Shown one piece after another: positions 34,613 to 45,414 of a stretch of DNA of 64,000 nucleotides (position 1 is its first letter; each line of letters opens with the position of its first letter). The translations under genes and the position numbers were made by a program. The stretch comes from Taudactylus pleione (Eukaryota > Chordata > Amphibia > Anura > Myobatrachidae). The stretch covers positions 11,752,501 to 11,816,500 of the forward strand of contig JAUIMM010000113.1 in NCBI GenBank assembly GCA_031769625.1, in the 5' to 3' direction. The notes below the pieces were generated by a model. It had not been told where the DNA came from. It searched no databases and worked only from the letters and a program-made list of their open reading frames with translations.

Positions 34613-34719
34613 CCACATTATTATTATTGTGCTGTCATACCGTAGGATGTTTATGTACATTTAATTGTACATTGTTTCAACTGGAATTAACTGTTTTGTT
34701 GGCAAAAGAAAAAAATTGT

Positions 34720-35565
34720 TAGAATAAAATACTAACAAAATAATATTTTTTAAATAGTGTTGGAAAAGTAACGGCAGCTGGGATTGCTCCAGCAAAGCTG
34801 AACACACATCATTCATTTCCAGACTGCATCAGAGTCAATGCCATTATTGGATATCATTTCCATAATTAACATTTGGCAAACCTACTCCTGTGCTCTGTTC
34901 TTTGGTGTGTATTCTATCAGACAAGTGTTACTTTCTGTTATATATTTCAGGCACTTTGGCTGGGTGACCGGGGCATAGGCTAAAAGTTTGTCTTACTTCT
35001 TATGATTTGAGAGAACAAACACTGAATAAACACAAAACACACTTAATTTCTGCTCATCATTCCTGCAGAAATAATATTGTATGGTTATTATGCTGCATGT
35101 GCCGCATTTGATGCCTGACCTCTTCTCCATCAATCACACCGCATGCACACTGCTATTGGGGCTGATTATCTTCAAAGCAATTCTCTTGAATAATTACAAA
35201 TCTACCAATTTGACTCTGTCTATGTTACTATTCAATGTCAAATGAGGTCCACTCTCATCTTCCTATTGGAGTTCATTATCCATTGCCACAGAGATTCCTT
35301 ATGTACTTGGTACATAAGGATTTATCTGTGGCAAATAGCTTTGCCAGACAATTGTGTTGACAGACTGAGCAATATTATTGACCTGTATTTACTTGGGAAT
35401 ATGATATTTTCATCTTTATTTATTTTTACAAAGGCTGGAGAATAAAATAATGAAGTAGACAGGATGGAAAAACAGAGGGGGGAAAGAAGCAGCAAGAGCT
35501 GGGTCGGAATGTGTCCCCCTCCCACCCCCCTCCCTGAATCTGGCTCTGAGCCTCTTGAAAGGATA
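34720..35565. other. Intergenic DNA, nothing recognised
   Basis: No coding block or repeat structure that I can support. Confidence 0.5.
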
Positions 35566-35571
35566 AAAAAG

Positions 35572-35906
35572 TAGAGAAGTGCCCAGACCCCTGTGTTTTG
35601 GTTTAGGATCCGGATTAATCTTTATATTTTGGTTTTGGTTTTGAAAACCACCCTGATGTGTTTTGGTTTTTGATCTGTATTTTTAAAATAAAATAAAAAA
35701 GCAGCTAAAATTATTTCATTTTGACCTGTTTACATGCAGTCCAAAATATGTTTTTAAAATCTGAGTTCCGAACCACCGGAAGATCCGAATCGGGACTCAT
35801 TTTGACTCGGTACCCCAAAGTGATTCCAAACTCGGACTTGGTTTGACTCAGAACCCCTAAATGATGTTGTTGTTGGTTTTCAGTGAACTCCACCAGCACA
35901 TCTCTA
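35572..35906. mobile_element. Non-autonomous hAT element (335 bp)
   Basis: Left end TAGAGAAGTGCCCAGACCCC, right end AGCACATCTCTA. Flanks TAAAAAAG and TGAAAAAT agree at 6 of 8 bases, consistent with a decayed 8-bp duplication. The subterminal GTGTTTTGG block is shared with 31,978 and 48,797. Confidence 0.75.
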
Positions 35907-36626
35907 TGAAAAATACTTTACTTTTTAATTTCCCTCTAAATGTATGGGAAAAGAAAACAATATTTCTATATTTGATGTGCTTGGTGGCTCGACAGACAAA
36001 ATACTGTATTCACATGACATTTACACTGAAGTACTGTAGCTGAATATTTCTTCATATAAAGAAATACTCCAGTGAAGAACAAATATCTCAGGCTGCAATT
36101 CTATTGAAGTTTTTCATTAAGGGAAAATTGCAATTCAATTATTTCCTAATAGAGAATTATATGTATACTAGGTCTTATTATCTTAGATAAATTGACCTTG
36201 GACTACATCTCTCAAATAGGCTTTCTATTGAAGAAGATTACAGCAGTAATTAGTTTTATCCAATGTGAAAACATCATTCATTACTCACCATGATGAGTTT
36301 TGACATATATGCCTAATATTTGTAGCTAGGAAAATATTGTTGCCTACATTTTAGAAGAAAAAAATAGGCTACAACTTTCAAATTAATAGTGACATATGGG
36401 ATTGGACTTTTAGCCAGATGCATGGTCTTGGGATGACAGGAGCACAAGTTGGGATTCAATGGAGTCACCCCATGTGCCATTTATAAATTAAAACTGATAT
36501 TTACACTGTGGATTTATAATTAAACAAAGAACAAAATGTCAGAGTCCCTAGTGTTAGGTTAATCTGGAGAAACCAATCAGCTTGGTGGCAAAGACAGAGG
36601 ACAATTTAGAAGAGGATTCAATAAAT

Positions 36627-36627
<1 letters not shown>

Positions 36628-36670
<43 letters not shown>

Positions 36671-36722
36671 TATGATCATGATGATGATAACAAATAATAA
36701 TAATAATAATAATAATAAAAAT
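36628..36722. repeat. (ATT)n / (AAT)n microsatellite pair
   Basis: (ATT)n at about 36,629-36,671 is followed after 20-30 bases by (AAT)n at about 36,692-36,720. The two are complementary and could form a stem. Confidence 0.92.
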
Positions 36723-36784
36723 AAGTTATAAATAATTTATAATTATAAATAATATTATTATTTATCATATTACACAACACTGTA

Positions 36785-37760
36785 CACAAGGGGCCAGATT
36801 CTGAATCTACGGCGGTGGGATTGTATTCACTCTCATATGCTAATGCATCAATCGGTCAAACTAAGTCGCAAATCTGTGCACCAGAAAGTACAAGCCTATC
36901 CCTACCACTGTTCCAGCATCTGTAGATGCAGCCATTGACATTAATATCAGTACTTGCACCTGCCCCAGCCTAGGTGCAAGAGATCTGTCTAAAAAAGGCG
37001 CCTCTTACTCATACATATGACTCAGAATCGCATGGAGATGTACATACACGCCCCTATGACACTTCCATCAGAAAAAGATGATCTGTGTTTCTTGATACTC
37101 GCTGCCTAGTTGCTGTCCAGAAACGCACACGTCAAAGTGGCTTCTGTTTGCACAAGATGCGGCACGCATACACTTGTGCCGTAGCACACTTTGTGTGATG
37201 CTTATGCATACTGTGTTTTGCTATTCAGACGCATGAAGGTGGGGCAGATTTAAAATATGCAGGGAAATTTAGAGTTGGGAAGGGGTGTGCTCCAGCTTAC
37301 TTTTACATTTCAGTGTTAAAATAAAGCTGCCCAGTATTTGTTCGCTGCATGCAGAAGAAGCCATTATTTTTCTGCATGCAAATTTTTTAAATAATTTTGT
37401 ACCCCTTGCATTGCAACATGATTTGATCCAGGATCAAATTGCTTCTATTTGGTTCCTTTTATTCCCTATTAATAATATTTATTCCAAAAAAGAAGGAATG
37501 GGAGGGGGATCAAAAAGAACAAAGGGATACGGTAGGGAGTGAGAGAATTATTAATACAAAAATTTGGCATATCAGAAAATGAACATTACATTTCAAGAAT
37601 TGCAATGCACTTAACACGATAATGATACAATAAAATAAAGGGCAAATCTGTCTAGTTTCATTGAGAACAAGGGGTAAAGGTACCAATGAACTATCAGAAG
37701 GATAGAGGAGCCCTCGCCATCCTTGTTTTTTATTTGCTCTTAGTGCTGAATCAGACCTGA
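36785..37760. other. Unclassified DNA, possible MITE start at 36,790
   Basis: GGGGCCAGATTCTGAATCTA near 36,789 resembles a terminal repeat, but no mirrored end was found. The rest has no recognised feature. Confidence 0.35.
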
Positions 37761-37768
37761 ACTCTAAG

Positions 37769-37944
37769 AGGTCTATTTACTAAGCTTTGTTAGGAGATAA
37801 AGTGAATTGTGATAAGGTACCAGCCAATCAGCTCCTAACTGCCATGTCACAGGCTGTGTTTGAATAATGGTAGTTAGGAGCTGATTGGCCTGTACCTTAT
37901 TTCCGTTCACTTTATCTCCTAACACAGCTTAGTAAATAGACCCC
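37769..37944. mobile_element. Palindromic MITE (176 bp) with TAAG flanks
   Basis: Left GGTCTATTTACTAAGC mirrors right GCTTAGTAAATAGACC. TTAGGAGATAAAGTGAA and GGAGCTGATTGG are also mirrored, so most of the element folds on itself. TAAG stands on both sides (37,765-37,768 and 37,945-37,948). Confidence 0.85.
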
Positions 37945-37948
37945 TAAG

Positions 37949-38560
37949 AAACAAACATTTTTAAAAACTGTTGATGGATTCAAAATGTCAGCGCAATTGA
38001 AATCAGAGATAATAACAATGTTTTTACACCATTCATGATTTCATTTAGGTTTCCCCTGTAGCGTTTATTGCTGTTTATTTATTGACATTGCAAATGCAAT
38101 TTTTTTCTATCTTGAACTAGACAGATAAAAGATAAAAGATAATTGCTGATGGGTTGCAGTTGCTCAATGCAAATTATGGTCCTTAATGATACTTGTTTCA
38201 CTGCAATAGCTAAGCAGGCAGAAATAAACATAAAAACATCCAACAACAAATACATACTCCTGCTTTAGTCCCGTAGGACCAACATGTGAGAGTGGTGAGA
38301 GACAGTGTGTGACCATTTTAGGTTAGTCTGTAATCCTGCATTAATGTGTTATTTATCTAATGTCTTATATTAAATTAAGAGAATTATATTGGATGTATAA
38401 CATACAAGACCGTGGGGCCTTATGCAGAGTTATGAGCAATAAAAAATTAGCAATTTGCTCCTGGAGAAACCATGTTGCAATACAAGGTGTGGAAATACAT
38501 TTATTGTTTTTGGATGCCAGGGAAAATACCGGCTGCCTTTGCATGTAGCAAATGAATACT
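37949..38560. other. AT-rich DNA, nothing recognised
   Basis: Pre-insertion flank of the L1 element. No coding signal. Confidence 0.5.
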
Positions 38561-38575
38561 GGCCAGCTTTATTTT
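38561..38575. repeat. Left L1 target-site duplication
   Basis: GGCCAGCTTTATTTT, identical to 44,954-44,968. The matching nick on the opposite strand would be after TTTT, close to the usual L1 endonuclease site. Confidence 0.93.
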
Positions 38576-38955
38576 ATTTTTTTTAAATTGAGTAAATTTT
38601 TTATTTTAGTTTAAAAACATACCATACAAGCATAAAATTACATACATATTAAAATGTACATAACATGCATACATATCAAATAATATCAGTAGTAACAGGC
38701 ATATACAAATAGTTAGAGTAGATATCTCATCCTACTGACTTGAGTGATTACAAAAAAGGAACAGAGTATAGATATGCATATAAACAGATATAATTTTCTT
38801 ACACATACATACTAACTAATAACAGTTTACAACTGTATTGTACTTAGCACACTTAATAAAAAAAAATAAAAAAAAATAAACAGTGTTAATGTTGTTATTA
38901 TTGATACTGACATTGCCGCATAATAGAAAACTTCCCAATAGATCATTAGAGCCAA

Positions 38956-41900
38956 TTATGAGTCACTGGGTGTCTCATAGAAACTAGATTGAAGCCATCT
39001 ATTCCATATCTTCTCAAACTTAGACTCAGACTTTCGTGAGATATAAATATATTTCTCATGCATCACCGTAGAATTAACAAGTGATTTCCATGTCGCATAT
39101 TCAGGTCCCGTAGAAGCCAACCATGATCTAGCTATGACAACTTTTGCCAATGTACACAGATTAATAACGTATTGGGTAGTATGTTTATCCAAAAAATCAC
39201 AAGGTATTATTCCTAGAACACATGCACTAGGTGTTAGTATAGAGATAGGGACACCAGTAGTGGCCATAGTTTGTAGAATTCTGTTCCAGAATGTACTTAT
39301 GACGGAACACTCCCAAATCAAGTGCCAGAAAGTACCACTGAGTATAGCACACTTAGGACAGATATAATTTATCCTTCCAGCAAACTTCATAAGCCTAACG
39401 GGTGTGAGATAAGTCCTATGCAGAATGAATAGCTGTATCTGTTGAAATCTAATTGATGCAGTAGAGCATCTCGGAGACCCCATGGCAAGGCTCCAGGACT
39501 CATCACTCACAGGACCCACATCAGAAATCCAACGTTCCCGAAGACCAGGAAGGTCCGAACAATGATGAGCGGACATAAGATAAGAGTATATACTAGATAT
39601 AATTTTACGGGACCCCGTAGATAACAATAACTTTTTAATAGGAGAGTCTAATATATTTGGCGAAGAGTCCGAGAATTGGGCAGATAGCGCATGTCGCAAT
39701 TGAAGATATCGGTAAAAATAGGAGCTAGGTAAACAAAATTCATCCCTTAACTGAGTAAAGGATTTAAGAATACCATTATCATACAATTGTCCCAAAGAGA
39801 ACAACCCTTTAGAACCCCAAACTCTATCTGTTTGTAAATAAGACAACTCATCTAATGATTTGGAGTTCCACAGTGAAGTGTCTGGGTCTATACCTTCATA
39901 CTTGACAATTTTTGAAATTAGCCTCCAGATGTAAATAGCTTGATAAAACACAGGAGGATCATTTTTAGCGTATCCCTCTGCAAGTAATGCCTGTAGAGGG
40001 GAGTGTCCCGGCGAAGCCTGGGAGACCATTACAGATATCAAGTCACCCACCGGGCCACCCTGCAACCATATTCTCAAATGCGCCAATTGAGACGCAAGAT
40101 AATATAATTTAAAATGAGGGAGAGCGAGTCCACCCAAATTCCGGGATCTAGTTAGAGTATTCAATTGAATCCTGGGACGCTTGTTCATCCAGACCAGAGA
40201 GGAGATCAAACTGTTTAGTTTCCTAAATATGGATAGTGGTATATAAATAGGAGATTGTTGGAATACATATAGGAATTTAGGCTGCACAATCATTTTTACC
40301 AAATTAATTCTACCAGTCAGTGTCAAAGGAAGTTTAACCCAGGTGCGAGATTTCATTCGGAGATATTCCAATAATGGTTGGATATTCAGAGAGATATAAT
40401 CCTGCGGAGAATTAGTAACCCAGATTCCCAAATATTTAAAACGGTCTACCCACTGAAGGGGAAGAGGTATACTGGGAGATGCGGGAGGGGACCCCCTAAG
40501 TGGAAGTATGTGGGATTTCCCCCAATTAATCTTTAGTCCAGAGTATATACCGAAGGCTGTAATAACCTGGAGCACCGCTGGCATGGAGAGAGCATAGTCA
40601 GCCAAAAACAATAAAAGGTCATCTGCGTATAAGGCCACAGTGTCATTTCCATTGTCTACCCGAAGACCCACTATATCAGGATGGGATCGCAGTACACATG
40701 CCAGCGGTTCCATTGCCAAAGCAAATAGGGCTGGAGACAAGGGGCAACCCTGTCTCGTTCCCCTAGATAAATGGAAGGAGGGTGAAACATAACCATTTAT
40801 TGAGTTCCGTGCACTAGGGGCCATATATAGTAACTGGACCCATTTGATGAAGCGTGGACCTATCCCGAATGCTTGCATAACTTCCCATAAGAACTGCCAT
40901 TCTATGGAATCGAAGGCTTTAGCCGCATCTAGCGACACTACAACTGATGATGATTCATCACCATGGGAGATCTGTAGATGTGTAAATAATCTCCTCAGAT
41001 TCTCAGAAGTTGATTTCCCAGGCATAAATCCTGTCTGGTCTGGATGAACTATAGTAGCAATAACTCTATTAAGTCGCATAGACAGGAGTTTAGCTAGAAT
41101 TTTAGCGTCAGTGGATATCAGGGATATCGGTCTATATGACTCTGGAAATAGGGGATCTTTTCCAGGCTTCGGAAGTACCACTATCACCGCCTCAGACATG
41201 GAGGCAGGGAAGATCCCCTCCTCAAACAAAGCATTAAATATGTCCAGTAATTTGGGAGCAAAAAATAACACATGTTTTCTATAAACTTCAAGGGGAATAC
41301 CATCAATTCCGGGAGCTTTGCCACTCGGAAATGATTTAATAGCTGTGTTAATCTCTTCAATAGTGATAGGGGCCTCCAATATGGCGCTGGCCTCAGTGGT
41401 AAGGATAGGAAGCTTGGCATTATTTACATAATTCCACAGTTCTGCCTGGCTACATTTTAAATCAGATGAGTAGACGTTCTTAAAAAATTTCAGGAACACA
41501 TCCGCTATTTCAGGGGTTGTATCAACTACCAAGCCATCAGCTGATCTCAACTTAGCAATAGTGTTACTAGGTCTGTCTGAGTTAACCAAGTACGCTAGAT
41601 AGCTTCCCGACCTGTCACTTTGAAAATATCTGGAATGTGAAGTAAATAATAATCGATGGCTAGTTCGGTCCTGTATATGAGTAGTCCATTCTTTTTGAGC
41701 ATGTAACCATGATGCCCTGGAGGATTCTAGCTTATCCACCAGATATGACAACTCTAAAGCTCGGCATCTGGCTACCAATTCAAGTTCCCTTTTCCTATAG
41801 AATAGTTTCAGCTCTGCCACCCTCTTTATCAGTGATCCTCGCATAAAGGCCTTGAATGCATTCCATATCATATCAATAGGAGCAGAACCCATGTTATTAG

Positions 41901-42015
41901 CAAAGTAGCCCTGCCATGCCACCTCCAGTTCCGACCCCGCCCCCATTTGCAATAACCAGGAGGGATGTAGCTTCCAAAAATGCTGACCCTTATCTATTTT
42001 AATATCTAACTGCAA
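38956..42015 (-). CDS. L1 ORF2, reverse transcriptase and C-terminal part (1019 codons)
   Basis: This is the polymerase part of ORF2p, which copies L1 RNA at the nicked target. From the N terminus: a linker, then the RT fingers with IKSFPSGKAPGIDGIPLEVY (about residues 228-247), PESYRPISL, the catalytic site block with LDAAKAFDSIEW (about 363-374), RGTRQGCPLSPALFALAMEP, and ALYADDLLLFL with YADD near residue 462. KYLGIWV and GRINLVKM follow. Near residues 885-902 is the Cys/His motif CPKC-x9-H-x4-C. No internal stop interrupts 1019 codons. It lies in another frame from the endonuclease part, so one frameshift near 42,010 separates them; the start codon given is only the first Met in frame, and the real protein would start at the endonuclease. 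Both aspartates of YADD are kept. Confidence 0.95.
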   Translation of the reverse strand: MQLDIKIDKGQHFWKLHPSWLLQMGAGSELEVAWQGYFANNMGSAPIDMIWNAFKAFMRGSLIKRVAELKLFYRKRELELVARCRALELSYLVDKLESSRASWLHAQKEWTTHIQDRTSHRLLFTSHSRYFQSDRSGSYLAYLVNSDRPSNTIAKLRSADGLVVDTTPEIADVFLKFFKNVYSSDLKCSQAELWNYVNNAKLPILTTEASAILEAPITIEEINTAIKSFPSGKAPGIDGIPLEVYRKHVLFFAPKLLDIFNALFEEGIFPASMSEAVIVVLPKPGKDPLFPESYRPISLISTDAKILAKLLSMRLNRVIATIVHPDQTGFMPGKSTSENLRRLFTHLQISHGDESSSVVVSLDAAKAFDSIEWQFLWEVMQAFGIGPRFIKWVQLLYMAPSARNSINGYVSPSFHLSRGTRQGCPLSPALFALAMEPLACVLRSHPDIVGLRVDNGNDTVALYADDLLLFLADYALSMPAVLQVITAFGIYSGLKINWGKSHILPLRGSPPASPSIPLPLQWVDRFKYLGIWVTNSPQDYISLNIQPLLEYLRMKSRTWVKLPLTLTGRINLVKMIVQPKFLYVFQQSPIYIPLSIFRKLNSLISSLVWMNKRPRIQLNTLTRSRNLGGLALPHFKLYYLASQLAHLRIWLQGGPVGDLISVMVSQASPGHSPLQALLAEGYAKNDPPVFYQAIYIWRLISKIVKYEGIDPDTSLWNSKSLDELSYLQTDRVWGSKGLFSLGQLYDNGILKSFTQLRDEFCLPSSYFYRYLQLRHALSAQFSDSSPNILDSPIKKLLLSTGSRKIISSIYSYLMSAHHCSDLPGLRERWISDVGPVSDESWSLAMGSPRCSTASIRFQQIQLFILHRTYLTPVRLMKFAGRINYICPKCAILSGTFWHLIWECSVISTFWNRILQTMATTGVPISILTPSACVLGIIPCDFLDKHTTQYVINLCTLAKVVIARSWLASTGPEYATWKSLVNSTVMHEKYIYISRKSESKFEKIWNRWLQSSFYETPSDS

Positions 42016-42709
42016 GAATAGCAGGGAAAGGGTCAGATATGCCCCTAGCCTTGTACTCTATACCAGAGATGCGGGGCAATAGGTTTCTGGAGACCAGGGC
42101 CAAGTCTATTCTGGAAAAAGAATGATGGGAATGGGAAAAACAAGAATATTGGTGTGTATTTGGATGTTTTTCCCGCCAGGGGTCAATCCAGCCAATATCC
42201 ATCACAAAATTCGCCAGCCCTCTACCTGATGAGACGTGACAGGCGGAGGATTCATGCCACCTATCCATAGCAGGATTTAGTACATTGTTGAAGTCCCCAA
42301 GACACATAATTGGGGTATTAGGAGAGGAAGCTACAAATTCAGCTGCACGCTTCAAAACCTCATACGAGAAGGGTGGAGGAATATATACTGCTAAAATAAA
42401 TATATTAAATGAATAAATGCTGCAATCTAAGAAAACATATCTCCCTCCAGGGTCAATTTTAACGGTATTGCAGACAAATGGGACTGTTTTACTTATAAGA
42501 ACAGACACTCCTCTAGAAGAGGAGGTAAATGGGGAATGAAATGCCCAACCCACCCACGGTCTCTTAAGTGATAAAAGTTTCCCACCCACCAGGTGCGTTT
42601 CTGTAAGACAGGTAATCTCTGATCCATAGTGTTGCAGCTGTCTAAGTACTAAGGAGCGTTTTATCCTATCATTAATACCCCTCACATTCCAAGTCAATAT
42701 TTTAGTCAT
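41999..42709 (-). pseudogene. L1 ORF2, apurinic-type endonuclease part (236 codons)
   Basis: The N-terminal endonuclease domain of ORF2p nicks target DNA to prime reverse transcription. Visible motifs are WNVRGIND (residues 7-14), LTETH (catalytic Glu, about 35-39), GDFNNVLNP (about 137-145) and the SRIDLAL block. The final motif, normally SDH followed by a proline two positions later, reads SDPFP, so the conserved histidine is replaced by proline (one base change). The frame then stops at 41,999 after a frameshift relative to the RT part. If the reading is right, this copy would lack endonuclease activity even without the frameshift. Confidence 0.92.
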
Positions 42710-43314
42710 ATATAGGGAAGTAAAAAGAGTTTCAGGATATCCCCCAGCAATTTACTAGAAACATTGTGCAGACTGACAGAACGGATATATAAAGTCAATA
42801 TGGCAATACAGTACATCACTTTACCAAACATAGAAATAATATCAAATAAAAATAAAAAAAGAGGAAATAAATCTCTCCCAAATCCCCCCCACCCTGTACA
42901 CCAACCCAACCAAGGCATACTTGGATCCCTAAACATTAAACTCTCCCTCCCTACAAACTAATAGTAACACAACCCACCCAGCTACACAATTACTCTGATA
43001 GCCAAAAACAAGCTGAGAGTATTAGGAGCAATGAATTCTAATGACCACCAAAGAACATGGTGGGCTCCCCAGTATAGAAATAATATTGAAGCAACAGTAC
43101 CATATTCACTTATACTTATATGAACTGACATATTGTAGAGTGATTTTATAGCAGAAGTATTATATAGTGAATACTATCCTCCGTAAACTATTATTTATAT
43201 CCAGTACCTACTTAGTGTATATATTGCAATCGATGAAGTAACATATTATATCTAAGAACATCGATTCCAACAGCAATATAGATATATATTCACAAAATTA
43301 TATATTATTCATAA
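42710..43314 (-). other. L1 inter-ORF spacer, about 605 bp
   Basis: AT-rich, with stops in all frames. Unusually long compared with mammalian L1. It may hold the signals for ORF2 translation or be an expansion in this lineage. Confidence 0.7.
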
Positions 43315-44238
43315 TCACTCTGGTTCCAATTGTCGAAGACCAGGTGATCTACGATCCAGCCAAGCCGCCGCCTCTTTTGGGGAAGCAAAGAACTTGGTCT
43401 CCCCATCCGCCACCACCCATAGCTTAGAGGGGAAAAGCATTGCATATGATAGATTAAGGTCACGGAGGCGACGTTTAATAGGGAGAAATCTTGCTCTGTC
43501 CTTCTGTACCTCCACCGCAAAGTCTGGAAAAATAGAAGTTTTAACTCCATTTCGTTCCAATGGACATTTAATGCGTGCTAACTTGAGAATAGTGTCTCGA
43601 TCTTGGTAATGTAGGAGTCTAGCAATAAATGTGCGTGGAGGAGCACCGGGAGGCAAAGGTCTAGGAGGGACACGGTGTGCCCGCTCCACTGCAAATTGGG
43701 CAGAAAAAGAATCTCTGCCATAGAAATCGATGAGCCACTTTTCAAGGAAAGCCTCAGGGGCGGAACCCTCTTCTTTCTCAGGAAGCCCCACAGTTCTCAC
43801 ATTATTATGACGGAGTCTGCCTTCAATATCAGATATTTTGTTCTGCAGAGTAGCCATTTGCGTAGTCAGAGAAGCAACTTGTGATTGTAATGGGGTGTGC
43901 GAGTCTTCTAGATTAGAAATACGGGTTTCTGCCTCTCCAACCCGTTCCCGCACCCGTTGTACATCATGTCGTAGAAGAGACAGATCAGACTGAACACTTT
44001 CGATTTTGTCAGCTAGTCTAGCTTCGCAGGAGGTGACTGCCTCCAGCACCTGCTGTAGGGTGACCTCTGAAGATGTAGTGGAACCCACTCCAGTGTTAGG
44101 TGCGACAGTTGGTTGTCCGGATGTCCCTAAGGGGGCAACGCTCGGAGGCACCGGTGGTGTTGATGAGCGGATAAAGCGCTCTAGTTTAGCCGCAGCCGCC
44201 GCACCATGTCCGGACTTTCCCATTATAACGCCAGACAA
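43315..44238 (-). CDS. L1 ORF1 protein (307 aa), intact
   Basis: ORF1p is the RNA-binding chaperone that packages L1 RNA. The frame is complete. Residues 1-60 are Ala/Pro/Thr-rich and probably disordered. Residues about 60-145 form a heptad-type coiled coil (LADKIESVQSDLSLLRHDVQ and on to NKISDIEGRLR). An RRM-like domain follows with NNVRTVGLPEKEEG and FAVERAHRVP, then a C-terminal domain (VQKDRARFLPIKRRLRDLN). The layout matches vertebrate L1 ORF1p. Start at 44,238 (MSGVIMGKSG); a second Met six residues on is possible. Confidence 0.94.
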   Translation of the reverse strand: MSGVIMGKSGHGAAAAAKLERFIRSSTPPVPPSVAPLGTSGQPTVAPNTGVGSTTSSEVTLQQVLEAVTSCEARLADKIESVQSDLSLLRHDVQRVRERVGEAETRISNLEDSHTPLQSQVASLTTQMATLQNKISDIEGRLRHNNVRTVGLPEKEEGSAPEAFLEKWLIDFYGRDSFSAQFAVERAHRVPPRPLPPGAPPRTFIARLLHYQDRDTILKLARIKCPLERNGVKTSIFPDFAVEVQKDRARFLPIKRRLRDLNLSYAMLFPSKLWVVADGETKFFASPKEAAAWLDRRSPGLRQLEPE

Positions 44239-44953
44239 TAATGTAATATCAGGTCCCTCAGTAGCAGTTCACTGCACAATAAACAATATCTTGAAAGAAT
44301 GGTATTTGTAATAGGGATGCTATAAAGACTAGGCTGAAAGAGAGATCCAAGAGAGCTCAGTCACAGAATCATCCAGCTAGGTTTAATTAGTATATTAGGT
44401 GACGATACTGACTCACAAAAATTGCAGGGAGTATAGATCACGCAGGGCACCACACTCCGAATGCCTCCTCTGATATAATCAGGAGCGGATACCAGCCACC
44501 TATCGGGGTCAGCAAAGGCGCCCAGCACAAGCCCCGGTGGCGTCACGTGACTGGGAGGCCCAGTCAAGCATCAGGCCAGCACGAGGCACAGGGGACAGAG
44601 ATCCGCACTCACCGGAGTCTTCTCGACTGCCCGACCACAGCGAGAAGGGTCAGTCCGGATGTGGAGGTTACTCCCGGGCCAGCACAGCCGCGTCCCAGCG
44701 GAGGCACCAAACAACAGCCGAGGCTCTACAGTCCAGCAATGGCGGCGGCAGGGCCCAAAGTCTCGGCGATCCCGCCGGGCGCCGTATTCGGTCTCGATGC
44801 TCAGGACCAGCACAGCAGTATCCCGGGAGGGTAAGTGCTCGATGGTGAGCAATTTTATCGGGGTAGCTGTGCGCAGGATAGATATGCAGGATATAGCACT
44901 GGGGAGCCTACAGGACCAGCTGCCTACACCAGATCCGCCGTGGCCACGCCCCC
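44239..44953 (-). promoter_or_regulatory. L1 5' UTR, CpG-rich internal promoter region (inferred)
   Basis: About 715 bp from the L1 start to the ORF1 start codon, with many CpG dinucleotides, unlike the AT-rich surroundings. L1 elements carry an internal promoter in this position. Frames on both strands here (44,537-45,011) are short and unsupported. Confidence 0.75.
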
Positions 44954-44968
44954 GGCCAGCTTTATTTT
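44954..44968. repeat. Right L1 target-site duplication
   Basis: GGCCAGCTTTATTTT, identical to 38,561-38,575. It immediately adjoins the L1 5' end, supporting a full-length insertion. Confidence 0.93.
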
Positions 44969-45410
44969 TATGCAGAAATTTAGAATTAAGATAGGACACA
45001 GACCTTCCCAACTGTAAATCTCACCACACATTTTAAACCTGCTATCTACAGTTCAGTATTTGTTTTGTCAAGGTGCAAATTTGCTGCTTTTTTTTAAATC
45101 CTTTTTTTATTTGTTTCTAGCGTACCTCTATATTGGCCCCTTGATTGTCCTTTGTCTTTAATGAACACATACAACATCCAATACAAAAGTGAAATTCTGT
45201 AATATTTAGCTTATAATAAAATTACTGCTTGCAGTGTCCTTTTATCCCCTCAATCAGCTCATTATTTAGCATATATTGGCTCACATTTATGCATGTCACT
45301 GTCATCCGATTCCAGAGGTCCAATTTCTGTTGGCGGTCTAGTGAAGGTTAGAACCTATCTCTATTAAGGGCAATAAATGATCCCATTTTCCAATGAGTAT
45401 TGGATGTTCG
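44969..45410. other. Intergenic DNA, nothing recognised
   Basis: Pre-insertion flank of L1 running into the Tc1 remnant. No coding signal. Confidence 0.5.
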
Positions 45411-45414
45411 TCTG

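Larger units (their letters stand above)
38576..44953 (-). mobile_element. Full-length L1 non-LTR retrotransposon
   Basis: About 6.4 kb on the minus strand: CpG-rich 5' UTR starting GGGGGCGTGGCC (44,953-44,239), ORF1 (44,238-43,315), a spacer of about 605 bp, ORF2 (42,709-38,956), a 3' UTR of about 380 bp and an A-rich end. A perfect 15-bp duplication flanks it. The length of the spacer between ORF1 and ORF2 is greater than in mammalian L1. The intact flank and single evident ORF2 frameshift mark it as one of the youngest insertions here. Confidence 0.96.

Noticed and set aside
34446..34722. Lys/Glu-rich and Phe/Leu-rich long frames
   Set aside because: Produced by the (GAAA)n microsatellite on both strands.
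44537..45011. Frames of 95-146 codons on both strands
   Set aside because: These overlap the CpG-rich 5' UTR of the L1 element and have no domain support.
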